NCBI GenBank assembly: GCA_017989775.1
Contig: JAGNPF010000027.1
Span: forward strand, 1 to 9,687
Source of the DNA: Flavobacterium sp.
Lineage (GTDB): Bacteria; Bacteroidota; Bacteroidia; Flavobacteriales; Flavobacteriaceae
DNA: 9,687 bases
Direction of reading: 5' to 3'
Both the position numbers and the translations under genes were made by a program. The notes beneath the pieces are model-generated. The model made no database searches. It was not told the origin of the DNA and saw only the letters and a list, made by a program, of their open reading frames with translations. Within the stretch, counting starts at the first letter, position 1. Each line of letters starts with the position of its first letter. Shown in pieces: positions 1 to 5,714 of the stretch.

Positions 1-375
1 GGTCTAGCCGTTACCGATGAACTGCAAATTATTGCTTCGGGTTTGACTACGATTCCATCTTCCACTGCCATCGATTTTTTGAAAGACTATTTTTCCAAAG
101 AAAAGGTCGAAGCAGTCCTCATTGGTGAACCCAAACAAATGAATGGACAACCATCAGAAAGTGCTTCCATCATCAAAGGATTTGTGACACATTTTACCAA
201 TCATTTTCCCGATATGAAAGTCATTCGTGTAGATGAACGCTTTACTTCAAAAATGGCGTTCCAAACAATGATCGACAGCGGATTGAGTAAAAAACAACGT
301 CAAAACAAAGCCTTGATTGACGAAATATCGGCAACAATTATGCTTCAGGATTATTTGAGCCGAAAAATGTTTTAA
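1..375 (+). CDS. ruvX: RuvX/YqgF family Holliday-junction resolvase-like protein (5' end missing)
   Basis: The reading frame is open from base 1, and the true start and the N-terminal Asp-containing strand of the RNase H-like fold lie outside the window. The first visible residues, GLAVTDELQIIASGL, match the stretch just after the family's N-terminal 'DxGxxR' motif. Further on, VEAVLIGEP corresponds to the conserved 'iVvGlP' strand, VIRVDERFTSKMA to the 'DER.TS..A' motif, and KALIDEISATIMLQDYL to the C-terminal 'D..AA..iLq.yL' helix with its acidic Asp. About 124 residues are visible of a usual ~138. The protein is a cytoplasmic RNase H-fold nuclease, linked in the family to Holliday-junction processing or 16S rRNA 5'-end maturation (YqgF). 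Its last 38 bp overlap the 3' end of the convergent FUSC gene, and no terminator separates them. Family assignment is firm, but the exact cellular role is not settled by sequence. Confidence 0.9.
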   Translation, partial: GLAVTDELQIIASGLTTIPSSTAIDFLKDYFSKEKVEAVLIGEPKQMNGQPSESASIIKGFVTHFTNHFPDMKVIRVDERFTSKMAFQTMIDSGLSKKQRQNKALIDEISATIMLQDYLSRKMF

Positions 376-2674
376 GAGGATTGGTTTCCGTTTGTGGCTG
401 GGGTTTTAGTAAAATTTTAGTGGTTTTTACAATGTTTTCGGATAAGTTGGTCAACCAAACCAATTGTTCGATGACCAATTGTGCTTCCTGCATTTTGATT
501 TTGAATTCTTTGCTTTCGATGTTTTCGATGTTTTCGGCCTGGCTCAATTCTTTTTCCCTTATTTTTTTCAATTCGATAAAACTGTTGTTGGAAATATCGT
601 CGATTGGAGCTTCGGTTTCGGTAGGTTTGTTCTCTTCTTTCAAAAGCGAAATGGCATAATCCAGGTTTTTTATGATGCGGTCAAATATAATATTGAACGA
701 GGCCGAGGCTTCGGTCGTTTTGTGCGATTGTGTATAAGTTCCCAACGAAGCCGCCGCCGAAAGCAGCGCATTGTTGACCACGGTAAATTTATATACCTGT
801 TGCAAGTTGGTTTGTTTGGATTTGGGTTCTTGCAGCATTCTTTGAAAAGAAGCCATCAGGTTGCCAATTTCTATAAAAGCTTGGTTTCTGGCCAGTCTGT
901 ATTTTTGGTTGATGCCTTCTTTGTTGTTGTATAAAATGGATATTTCTTTCAAATAATTTCGGTTGGCTTCAATCGAATTTTTGATGTTTTCGTTGGTGTT
1001 CAGGAATTCCCAAAAAGGCCACAGGAAATGGTTGGCCAAAATAGCCAAGGTCGCTCCAACCAAAGTGTCCAATATTCGATACAAGACAATGTTATTGTCC
1101 GTTGGGTTCAGGATTGCAAAAATAAAAATCACGTGCAAGGTGATAAAGGTCGTTCCTATTCTATAATTGGAAGGGTTGAAGGTGAGTCCCAAAATCAGGA
1201 ACAAAATTGTTAACACGCCAAGAATGGCAGGGCTTGGGCCAGTTGCCAAAACGGCAAAACCCAACACGCCACCAATAACGGTTCCTATAAAACGATGGGT
1301 TGTTCTTTCTTTGGTGAGGCCATATCCGGGGCGCATAATGACCACGATGGTCAATAATATCCAATACACGTTTTCGAAAGGAAGTATTTTTCCAATGATG
1401 AATCCGATCAGCAAGGTGGTGGTAATTCTCAAGGAGTGCCTGAATTCCATCGAGGAAAAACTAAAATTTTCTACCAAGGTGTTCAGCGGATAATAGTCCG
1501 GGGTAATTAAATTTTCCAAATCTTTGTCCCTTCCTTTGAGGTCTTTCAATTTCACGTTGGAAGTGTAAGCTCTTTCAAGGGTTTTGATTTTTTCAACTTG
1601 TTTTTCGGCATAGTGCAGCATGTTGGTTAGCATCAGCACACCTTCCGAGGCTTCGGTTTTGCCTAGTGTTTTTTCGTATTCGGTGATGGCATTTTCAAAA
1701 GCGTACAAATTCTCCACCAAATTGTTTTTGGGAGAATAGCTTTTTCTTTTCCGTATTTTTTTGGACAACGATTTCAGGTTTTTGGCCAGATTGTAGGCAA
1801 GGTTTTGATAGGTCATCAAAACTTTTGGATGTTCGTCAAATTTTTGATGCAATTTATTGTGGTCGAACGAAGTTGAAACGGCCAATTCCATTATTTCCAC
1901 CAAAGTCATAAAGGACATCAGCATTTTTCTGTTTTGATGGGAAGAACCATAATTGGTCCTGTTCCTGACCAAAATTTCCCTGATTTTTTCTTGAATGTCG
2001 TTCAGTTCCACCTGAAGGTGCAATTGTTTTCGGGTAATTTCTTTTCGATCCGAATTCAATTCCCACAAATCGCCTCTCAAGTTTAAATATTTTGAGGTCA
2101 ATTTGATGCATTCCACAATTTGCAGTTCGGTATAACGATGTGGGTTGATGTAGTGAAAAATAATCGATACCAATAGATAAAACAAACCTCCACCAAGGAA
2201 AAGTCCAGCGTGGTACAGGATTTCCCATCCGGTGTGCGTATGCGAAAACGAAATGGAAATTGTCATCAATGCCGAAAAAGCGACCATCGTGGCGCGTTGT
2301 CCATAAACGGCAAGCATTGAAAGGATAAAAACCAAGCAAGTAAAAACGGGATAAAAAATAAAAGGATAAGGGGAAGTAAGGTTGATCAACAAGTTGCAAC
2401 TGGCCAAGATTAAAACCGTAACCAGAATTCCGTTGATCTTGTGTTTCAAATTGCTGGGAGTGTCGCTCGGAAAAGTAAAAAGTGCTCCAAGGGCAATGAT
2501 CAGTCCTGTTTGCAAATCGCCCAGATACGAAAAAAGCAATACTGGTATAACCGCAGAAAGTGCCGCTTTTAGGGCGTTGGTTAAATTGTTACCTAGAGTA
2601 AAGTCTTTTATTTTTGTAATCATATTGCTTGGGCTTGACGACAAAGGTAAGAATTGTGTTATTCTATCTGCCAT
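338..2674 (-). CDS. FUSC/YccS-like inner-membrane protein, putative exporter
   Basis: A 778-residue protein with the two-block architecture of the FUSC superfamily (YccS/YhfK, aromatic-acid exporter relatives). Hydrophobic helices lie at about residues 33-67, 82-125, 128-144 and 155-174. A long soluble, partly coiled-coil region spans about 180-405. A second membrane block runs at about 413-553, and a C-terminal soluble tail rich in Lys/Glu covers 555-778. The second block has the FUSC_2 hallmarks: RPGYGLTKERTTHR at 448-461 followed by a Gly-rich helix, then RILDTLVGATLA and a Trp-Pro pair at 533-553. Members are thought to export small aromatic or other organic compounds, but the substrate cannot be read from sequence. 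The start at 2674 is preceded by AAGGCGG, a fair ribosome site. Met18 (base 2623) is an alternative and begins the conserved part. The gene is divergent from def and convergent with ruvX, so it interrupts an otherwise plus-strand housekeeping run. A 9-bp tandem repeat at 514-537 encodes ENIENIE in the tail. Confidence 0.87.
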   Translation of the reverse strand: MADRITQFLPLSSSPSNMITKIKDFTLGNNLTNALKAALSAVIPVLLFSYLGDLQTGLIIALGALFTFPSDTPSNLKHKINGILVTVLILASCNLLINLTSPYPFIFYPVFTCLVFILSMLAVYGQRATMVAFSALMTISISFSHTHTGWEILYHAGLFLGGGLFYLLVSIIFHYINPHRYTELQIVECIKLTSKYLNLRGDLWELNSDRKEITRKQLHLQVELNDIQEKIREILVRNRTNYGSSHQNRKMLMSFMTLVEIMELAVSTSFDHNKLHQKFDEHPKVLMTYQNLAYNLAKNLKSLSKKIRKRKSYSPKNNLVENLYAFENAITEYEKTLGKTEASEGVLMLTNMLHYAEKQVEKIKTLERAYTSNVKLKDLKGRDKDLENLITPDYYPLNTLVENFSFSSMEFRHSLRITTTLLIGFIIGKILPFENVYWILLTIVVIMRPGYGLTKERTTHRFIGTVIGGVLGFAVLATGPSPAILGVLTILFLILGLTFNPSNYRIGTTFITLHVIFIFAILNPTDNNIVLYRILDTLVGATLAILANHFLWPFWEFLNTNENIKNSIEANRNYLKEISILYNNKEGINQKYRLARNQAFIEIGNLMASFQRMLQEPKSKQTNLQQVYKFTVVNNALLSAAASLGTYTQSHKTTEASASFNIIFDRIIKNLDYAISLLKEENKPTETEAPIDDISNNSFIELKKIREKELSQAENIENIESKEFKIKMQEAQLVIEQLVWLTNLSENIVKTTKILLKPQPQTETNPLKTFFGSNNPEA

Positions 2675-2722
2675 AAACCGCCTTGATTTATAAACTAAAT
2701 TTAATTATTAATCTTAGGATAA

Positions 2723-2750
2723 TTGATTGCCTATTTTTTTACTATTTTTG
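2723..2750 (+). promoter_or_regulatory. Putative Bacteroidota-type promoter for def
   Basis: TATTTTTG at 2743-2750 matches the Bacteroidota -7 consensus TAnnTTTG exactly. A TTG at 2723-2725 lies 17 bp upstream, slightly closer than the usual ~19 bp. Transcription would start near 2757, giving a leader of about 64 nt before the def ATG. The leader contains TGCAA-T-TTGCA, a small inverted repeat, at about 2756-2766. The assignment rests on motif and position only. Confidence 0.5.
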
Positions 2751-2820
2751 CGGACTGCAATTTGCAATTAAGGAGAAAGAGATTCCGAATTGGCAGTAGA
2801 TAATACTTAATACAACACTA

Positions 2821-3408
2821 ATGATTTTACCAATTGTAGGATATGGCGATCCAGTTTTAAGAAAAGTAGGCGAAGAGATAAGTCCGGAGCATCCCAACTT
2901 GAAGCAGATCGTTGCCAATATGTATGAAACGATGTATAACGCCTGTGGAGTGGGACTTGCAGCACCACAAGTGGGATTGAGCATTCGTCTGTTCGTGATA
3001 GACACCGAACCTTTTAGTGATGACCAAGATTTGCCAAACGAGGAGCAAAAACAGCTCAAAGGCTTCAAACGCACCTTTATCAATGCCAAAATATTGAAAG
3101 AAGAAGGCGAATTGTGGGGCTTTAACGAAGGTTGTCTCAGCATTCCCGATGTGCGTGAAGACGTTTACCGACACGAAAAAATCACTGTTGAATATTGCGA
3201 TGAAAATTTCAACAAGAAAACCGAAGTTTTTGACGGCTTGGTTGCCCGAGTGATACAACACGAATACGATCACATCGAAGGAGTTCTTTTTACCGATTTG
3301 ATTTCGTCATTGAAGAAAAGATTGATCAAGAAAAAATTGCAAAACATTATGGACGGAAAATCCAATCCAGATTACAGGATGAAATTTTGCAATAAAAAAG
3401 GAAGGTAA
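2821..3408 (+). CDS. def: Peptide deformylase
   Basis: This cytoplasmic metalloenzyme removes the formyl group from the N-terminal Met of nascent proteins at the ribosome. All three family motifs are present: GVGLAAPQ at residues 43-50 (motif 1, with Gln50), EGCLS at 103-107 (motif 2, metal ligand Cys105), and HEYDH at 147-151 (motif 3, metal ligands His147 and His151, catalytic Glu148). The length of 195 aa is normal for Bacteroidota. An insertion around 62-82 (DTEPFSDDQDLPNEEQKQLK) before the motif 2 strand is a common lineage feature. The ATG at 2821 is the only reasonable start: the frame has a stop at 2797-2799 upstream, and MILPIVGYGDPVLR is the typical N-terminus. There is no Shine-Dalgarno close to the start, as is usual here. 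It is followed by the DUF5606 gene after 80 bp. Confidence 0.97.
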   Translation: MILPIVGYGDPVLRKVGEEISPEHPNLKQIVANMYETMYNACGVGLAAPQVGLSIRLFVIDTEPFSDDQDLPNEEQKQLKGFKRTFINAKILKEEGELWGFNEGCLSIPDVREDVYRHEKITVEYCDENFNKKTEVFDGLVARVIQHEYDHIEGVLFTDLISSLKKRLIKKKLQNIMDGKSNPDYRMKFCNKKGR

Positions 3409-3451
3409 TTCAGTTGTCATCTCGAGCGCAATCGAGTGGCAGTATTCAGTT
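3408..3451. repeat. Short palindromic intergenic repeat with flanking ATTCAGTT copies
   Basis: CTCGA (3421-3425) and TCGAG (3432-3436) form a 5-bp hairpin with the loop GCGCAA. The block is bracketed by two exact copies of ATTCAGTT, at 3408-3415 (starting on the last base of the def stop codon) and 3444-3451. The core resembles short GAGCGnAnTCGA palindromes that I recall recurring between genes in Flavobacteriia genomes, so this is probably a decayed copy of such an element. It has no T-tract and is a poor terminator. A related core occurs inside mazG. Confidence 0.5.
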
Positions 3452-3488
3452 TCACAAAAAATAAATAAAAACATATAATTTATACAAA

Positions 3489-3980
3489 ATGAATTTAGAA
3501 AAAATATTATCGATTTCAGGAAAACCTGGTTTATACGCTTTAAAAGTTCAAACTCGCACAGGATTTGTGGCCGAATCATTGCTTGACGGCAAGAAAAGCA
3601 CTGTCGGATTGAAAGTAAACGTAAGTTTATTGTCTGAAATCTCTATTTACACAGTTGATGCCGAAAAACCGTTGACCGAAGTAATGCGAAACATTGCCAT
3701 CAAAGAAAATGAAGGGCCAGCACTTTCTCATAAAGAAGACAATGCAAAATTAGTGGCTTATTTTTCTGAAATTCTTCCGGAATACGACTCAGAAAGAGTG
3801 TATCCTTCCGATATCAAAAAAGTATTGAGTTGGTACAACTTGTTGCAATCAAAAGGATTGGTGTCTAAAGAAGAGCCAAAAATCGAAAACGCCGAAGAAA
3901 TTAAAGAAAGCGTTGTCGAAGAAGTGGTTGCCGAAAAAGCAAAAGCTCCTGCCAAAAAAGCAAAAGCAAAGAAAGAGTAA
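3489..3980 (+). CDS. DUF5606 domain-containing protein
   Basis: A 163-residue protein recognisable as the Bacteroidota DUF5606 family. The opening MNLEKILSISGKPGLYAL, the segment LLDGKKSTVGLKVNVSLLSEISIYT (residues 31-55) and the helical stretch YPSDIKKVLSWYNLLQSKGLV (105-125) are characteristic. The N-terminal ~60 residues look like a small beta-rich domain, and residues 85-125 look helical. The tail from about 128 is low-complexity: acidic first, then a Lys/Ala run (AKAPAKKAKAKK, 151-162) that is probably disordered and could contact nucleic acid, though that is speculation. No signal peptide or membrane segment is seen, so it is probably cytoplasmic. The function of the family is unknown to me. 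It sits between def and mazG, plausibly co-transcribed with def, and a hairpin terminator follows. Confidence 0.88.
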   Translation: MNLEKILSISGKPGLYALKVQTRTGFVAESLLDGKKSTVGLKVNVSLLSEISIYTVDAEKPLTEVMRNIAIKENEGPALSHKEDNAKLVAYFSEILPEYDSERVYPSDIKKVLSWYNLLQSKGLVSKEEPKIENAEEIKESVVEEVVAEKAKAPAKKAKAKKE

Positions 3981-4007
3981 ATTTTAAGCTTTCTTAAAAT
4001 ATATTTT

Positions 4008-4049
4008 AATCCTGTCACGATGTTTTCCTGACAGGATTTCTTATTTTTA
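4008..4049 (+). terminator. Hairpin terminator after the DUF5606 gene
   Basis: AATCCTGTCA (4008-4017) pairs perfectly with TGACAGGATT (4029-4038) around an 11-nt loop, and TTCTTATTTTT follows. This is a credible intrinsic terminator 27 bp after the stop codon. The T-rich tail (TATTTTTAC) resembles a weak -7 element and might also serve mazG, but it lacks the final G and I see no clear -33 partner. Confidence 0.72.
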
Positions 4050-4064
4050 CAAAAAACGAAAACG

Positions 4065-4862
4065 ATGAACTCCAAACAAACTCAACTTCAAGCCTTCGAA
4101 CGATTACTGAACATTATGGACGATTTGCGCGAAAAATGCCCTTGGGACAAGAAGCAAACCTTGCAAAGTTTACGCCATCTAACCATCGAAGAAACCTATG
4201 AATTGGGCGATGCCATTTTGGACAATGATTTGAATGAAGTCAAAAAAGAATTGGGCGATTTGTTGTTGCATATTGTTTTTTATGCCAAAATAGGAAGTGA
4301 AACCAATGATAGTTCGACTTCGCTCACTACAGGTTTTGACATAGCGGATGTTTGTAATGAAATTTGCGAGAAACTCATTCACCGTCATCCGCATATTTAC
4401 AGCGATGTCGTGGTCAAAGACGAGGAAGAAGTCAAACAAAATTGGGAAAAATTGAAACTCAAGGAAGGCAAGAAATCCGTTCTCGAAGGTGTACCAAGAA
4501 GTTTGCCGGCATTGGTCAAAGCCAGTCGAATTCAAGACAAGGTAAAAGGCGTTGGGTTCGATTGGGAAGAAGCACACCAAGTTTGGGACAAAGTTCAGGA
4601 AGAATTGGCAGAACTTCAGGTTGAGGTCGAAGCCGGAAACCAAGACAAAATGGAATCTGAATTTGGAGATGTGTTGTTTTCGATGATCAACTATGCCCGA
4701 TTTTTGAACATCAATCCCGAAGACGCTTTGGAGCGAACCAACAAGAAATTCATCAAAAGATTTCAATACTTGGAAAGCAAAGCCGGCGAATTGGGCAAAC
4801 CCCTAATGGACATGACCTTGGCCGAAATGGATGTTTTTTGGAACGAAGCCAAGAAATTGTAA
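4065..4862 (+). CDS. mazG: Nucleoside triphosphate pyrophosphohydrolase MazG
   Basis: This cytoplasmic house-cleaning enzyme hydrolyses NTPs/dNTPs to NMP and pyrophosphate. The 265-residue protein has the tandem MazG fold. The N-terminal repeat carries CPWDKKQT (25-32) and the metal-binding pattern E42 E43 xx E46 ... E62 xx D65. The linker contains RHPHIY (107-112) and the conserved VPRSLPAL (143-150). The C-terminal repeat, which in E. coli MazG is the catalytic half, carries GVGFDW (162-167), E179 E180 xx E183 and E199 xx D202. The start ATG gives a normal N-terminus. One oddity is that about eight residues around 80-90 (TNDSSTSLTTG) have no counterpart in E. coli MazG as I recall it, and they are encoded by a repeat-like DNA segment (see findings). 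It ends 5 bp before the stem of a strong bidirectional terminator shared with the convergent regulator gene. Confidence 0.95.
   Translation: MNSKQTQLQAFERLLNIMDDLREKCPWDKKQTLQSLRHLTIEETYELGDAILDNDLNEVKKELGDLLLHIVFYAKIGSETNDSSTSLTTGFDIADVCNEICEKLIHRHPHIYSDVVVKDEEEVKQNWEKLKLKEGKKSVLEGVPRSLPALVKASRIQDKVKGVGFDWEEAHQVWDKVQEELAELQVEVEAGNQDKMESEFGDVLFSMINYARFLNINPEDALERTNKKFIKRFQYLESKAGELGKPLMDMTLAEMDVFWNEAKKL
4311..4333. repeat. Repeat-like segment inside mazG
   Basis: The segment contains TTCGACTTCGCTCAC, a form I recall as common in short intergenic repeats of Flavobacteriia. Its core TCGACTTCGCTC matches the complement of the intergenic element at 3421-3436 (TCGATTGCGCTC) at 10 of 12 positions. 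It encodes SSTSLTT in mazG, keeps frame, and falls where the protein is about 8 residues longer than E. coli MazG. Chance similarity cannot be excluded. Confidence 0.4.
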
Positions 4863-4866
4863 TTAA

Positions 4867-4918
4867 AAACCCCTTCGGAAATTAAAAATATCTGAAGGGG
4901 TTTGGATTTTTTTTATTT
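4867..4918. terminator. Bidirectional terminator between mazG and crp/fnr
   Basis: AAACCCCTTC (4867-4876) pairs perfectly with GAAGGGGTTT (4894-4903). The stem can extend by G-T, G-C and A-T pairs toward the loop. Eight T residues follow at 4907-4914 on the plus strand, and ATTAAAAA precedes the stem, giving a T-tract on the minus strand. It lies between two convergent genes and fits termination of both. Confidence 0.88.
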
Positions 4919-4923
4919 CTAGT

Positions 4924-5604
4924 TTAATCGGCAATTCGTTTGAGTTTTACCATGTCTTTAAGAATGATTTTTTTACCGCTCAGTTCTATCAATCCTAATT
5001 TATTGAAATCGGATAACAAACGAATGCAACTTTCGGTGGCCGTTCCAATCATTCCTGCCAATTCTTCGCGGGAAAACTGGATATGCAAGGAACCATCTGG
5101 ATTTTTGCCAAAATTGTCTTGAAGATAAATAAGTGTTTCTGCCAATCGTTCTTTAACCGTTTTTTGGGAAATAGAAACCAAATGATCGCTGGTTTCTTTC
5201 AAATCGCCACAAATGGTTTTCATTAAATTCATCGAAAACTGGTTGTTGGTGTCAAAAAAGTGCAAGATTTCCGTTTTTGGAATAAAACAAACTTCCATAT
5301 CTTCAAGTGCAACCGCACTTAAATTGGCGGGCTCATCGCTAATCATCGATCGTTGACCGAGTAATTCTCCAGCTTTGATTAATTTTACAATTTGGTCTTT
5401 TCCGTTGGCGCTTAATTTAGACATTTTACATATACCTGACGTGATGCAATAGACACCGTTCACAATATCACCTTCTTCAAAAATGGGTTCACCCTTCTTC
5501 ACGGTTCGAGAAACTTTACATTCGGCAATTCTCAAGAGTTCGTTCTTGTTGAGTGCTTTCAGGGAGCTAAGTTCTCTAACTATACATTGTTCACATTTAC
5601 TCAT
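4924..5604 (-). CDS. Crp/Fnr-family transcriptional regulator, likely oxygen/redox responsive
   Basis: A 226-residue protein with a cyclic-nucleotide-binding-like beta roll (about 25-115), a dimerisation helix (about 118-150) and a winged-helix DNA-binding domain. The helix-turn-helix lies at about 178-205 (SREELAGMIGTATESCIRLL). Motifs GEPIFEEGD (38-46) and GELLGQRSMIS (79-89) are typical of the sensor domain. The N-terminus aligns without gaps to E. coli FNR: Cys4, Cys7 and Cys106 take the places of FNR Cys20, Cys23 and Cys122, while FNR Cys29 is Ser13 here. An Fe-S or thiol sensor is therefore plausible but not proven. Glu191 and Arg195 of the recognition helix correspond to FNR Glu209 and Arg213. 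The gene is divergent from ccoI, across an 83-bp gap to the upstream in-frame TTG (110 bp to the ATG), and it most likely controls the cbb3 oxidase genes. The start is set by a conserved MSKCEQC N-terminus and a promoter 27 bp upstream. Confidence 0.9.
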   Translation of the reverse strand: MSKCEQCIVRELSSLKALNKNELLRIAECKVSRTVKKGEPIFEEGDIVNGVYCITSGICKMSKLSANGKDQIVKLIKAGELLGQRSMISDEPANLSAVALEDMEVCFIPKTEILHFFDTNNQFSMNLMKTICGDLKETSDHLVSISQKTVKERLAETLIYLQDNFGKNPDGSLHIQFSREELAGMIGTATESCIRLLSDFNKLGLIELSGKKIILKDMVKLKRIAD

Positions 5605-5630
5605 AAAAGAAAAGATTAATCTACTTCCGG

Positions 5631-5638
5631 CAAATCTA
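5631..5638 (-). promoter_or_regulatory. Putative -7 element of the crp/fnr promoter
   Basis: On the minus strand this reads TAGATTTG, an exact match to TAnnTTTG. Transcription would begin near 5625, about 21 nt before the ATG. No -33 TTTG is seen at the usual distance, and the palindrome at 5648-5661 lies in its place. Confidence 0.5.
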
Positions 5639-5647
5639 CAAAATTAT

Positions 5648-5661
5648 ATGATAATTATCAT
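5648..5661. promoter_or_regulatory. Fnr-like operator between crp/fnr and ccoI
   Basis: ATGATAATTATCAT is a perfect 14-bp palindrome. It contains TGAT-N4-ATCA, the core of the FNR consensus TTGAT-N4-ATCAA, with only the outermost base of each half changed. Its centre (5654.5) lies 28.5 bp before the ccoI -7 element, which puts it near -41 relative to the expected start, the class II activator position. Confidence 0.68.
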
Positions 5662-5682
5662 CTTTTTAATTTGCTCTCTTAG

Positions 5683-5690
5683 TACATTTG
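5683..5690 (+). promoter_or_regulatory. Putative -7 element of the ccoI promoter
   Basis: TACATTTG matches TAnnTTTG exactly. Transcription would start near 5696, about 20 nt before the ccoI ATG. No TTTG lies at the normal -33 distance, which fits dependence on an activator bound at 5648-5661. Confidence 0.6.
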
Positions 5691-5714
5691 CAACCTGTAA
5701 AATTAGAAAAATTT

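Noticed and set aside
514..537. Tandem 9-bp repeat TTTTCGATG
   Set aside because: It is explained by the coding sequence (ENIENIE in the FUSC tail); two copies are too few to call a functional repeat.
690..720. GC-richer GGCCGAGGCTTCGGTC hairpin inside the FUSC gene
   Set aside because: It lies mid-gene and is explained by codons for Glu-Ala-Ser-Ala type residues; there is no T-tract and no relation to the intergenic repeats.
1854..2399. Second minus-strand open frame of 181 codons within the FUSC gene
   Set aside because: It is an alternative frame of the same strand, while the FUSC frame has the family motifs and clear membrane helices.
2770..2775. AAGGAG, a strong Shine-Dalgarno sequence in the def leader
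   Set aside because: It is 45 bp before the def ATG, and the nearest TTG mini-frame (2790-2810) is spaced 14 nt away and only six codons long. It is not convincing as a leader peptide.
4179..4766. 195-codon open frame antisense to mazG
   Set aside because: It is a phase shadow of a clearly conserved gene, Phe-rich with no recognisable domain.
5688..5714. TTG codon in frame with ccoI, extending it by nine residues
   Set aside because: It overlaps the last bases of the TAnnTTTG element, so it would lie upstream of the expected transcript start. The conserved N-terminus begins at the ATG at 5715.
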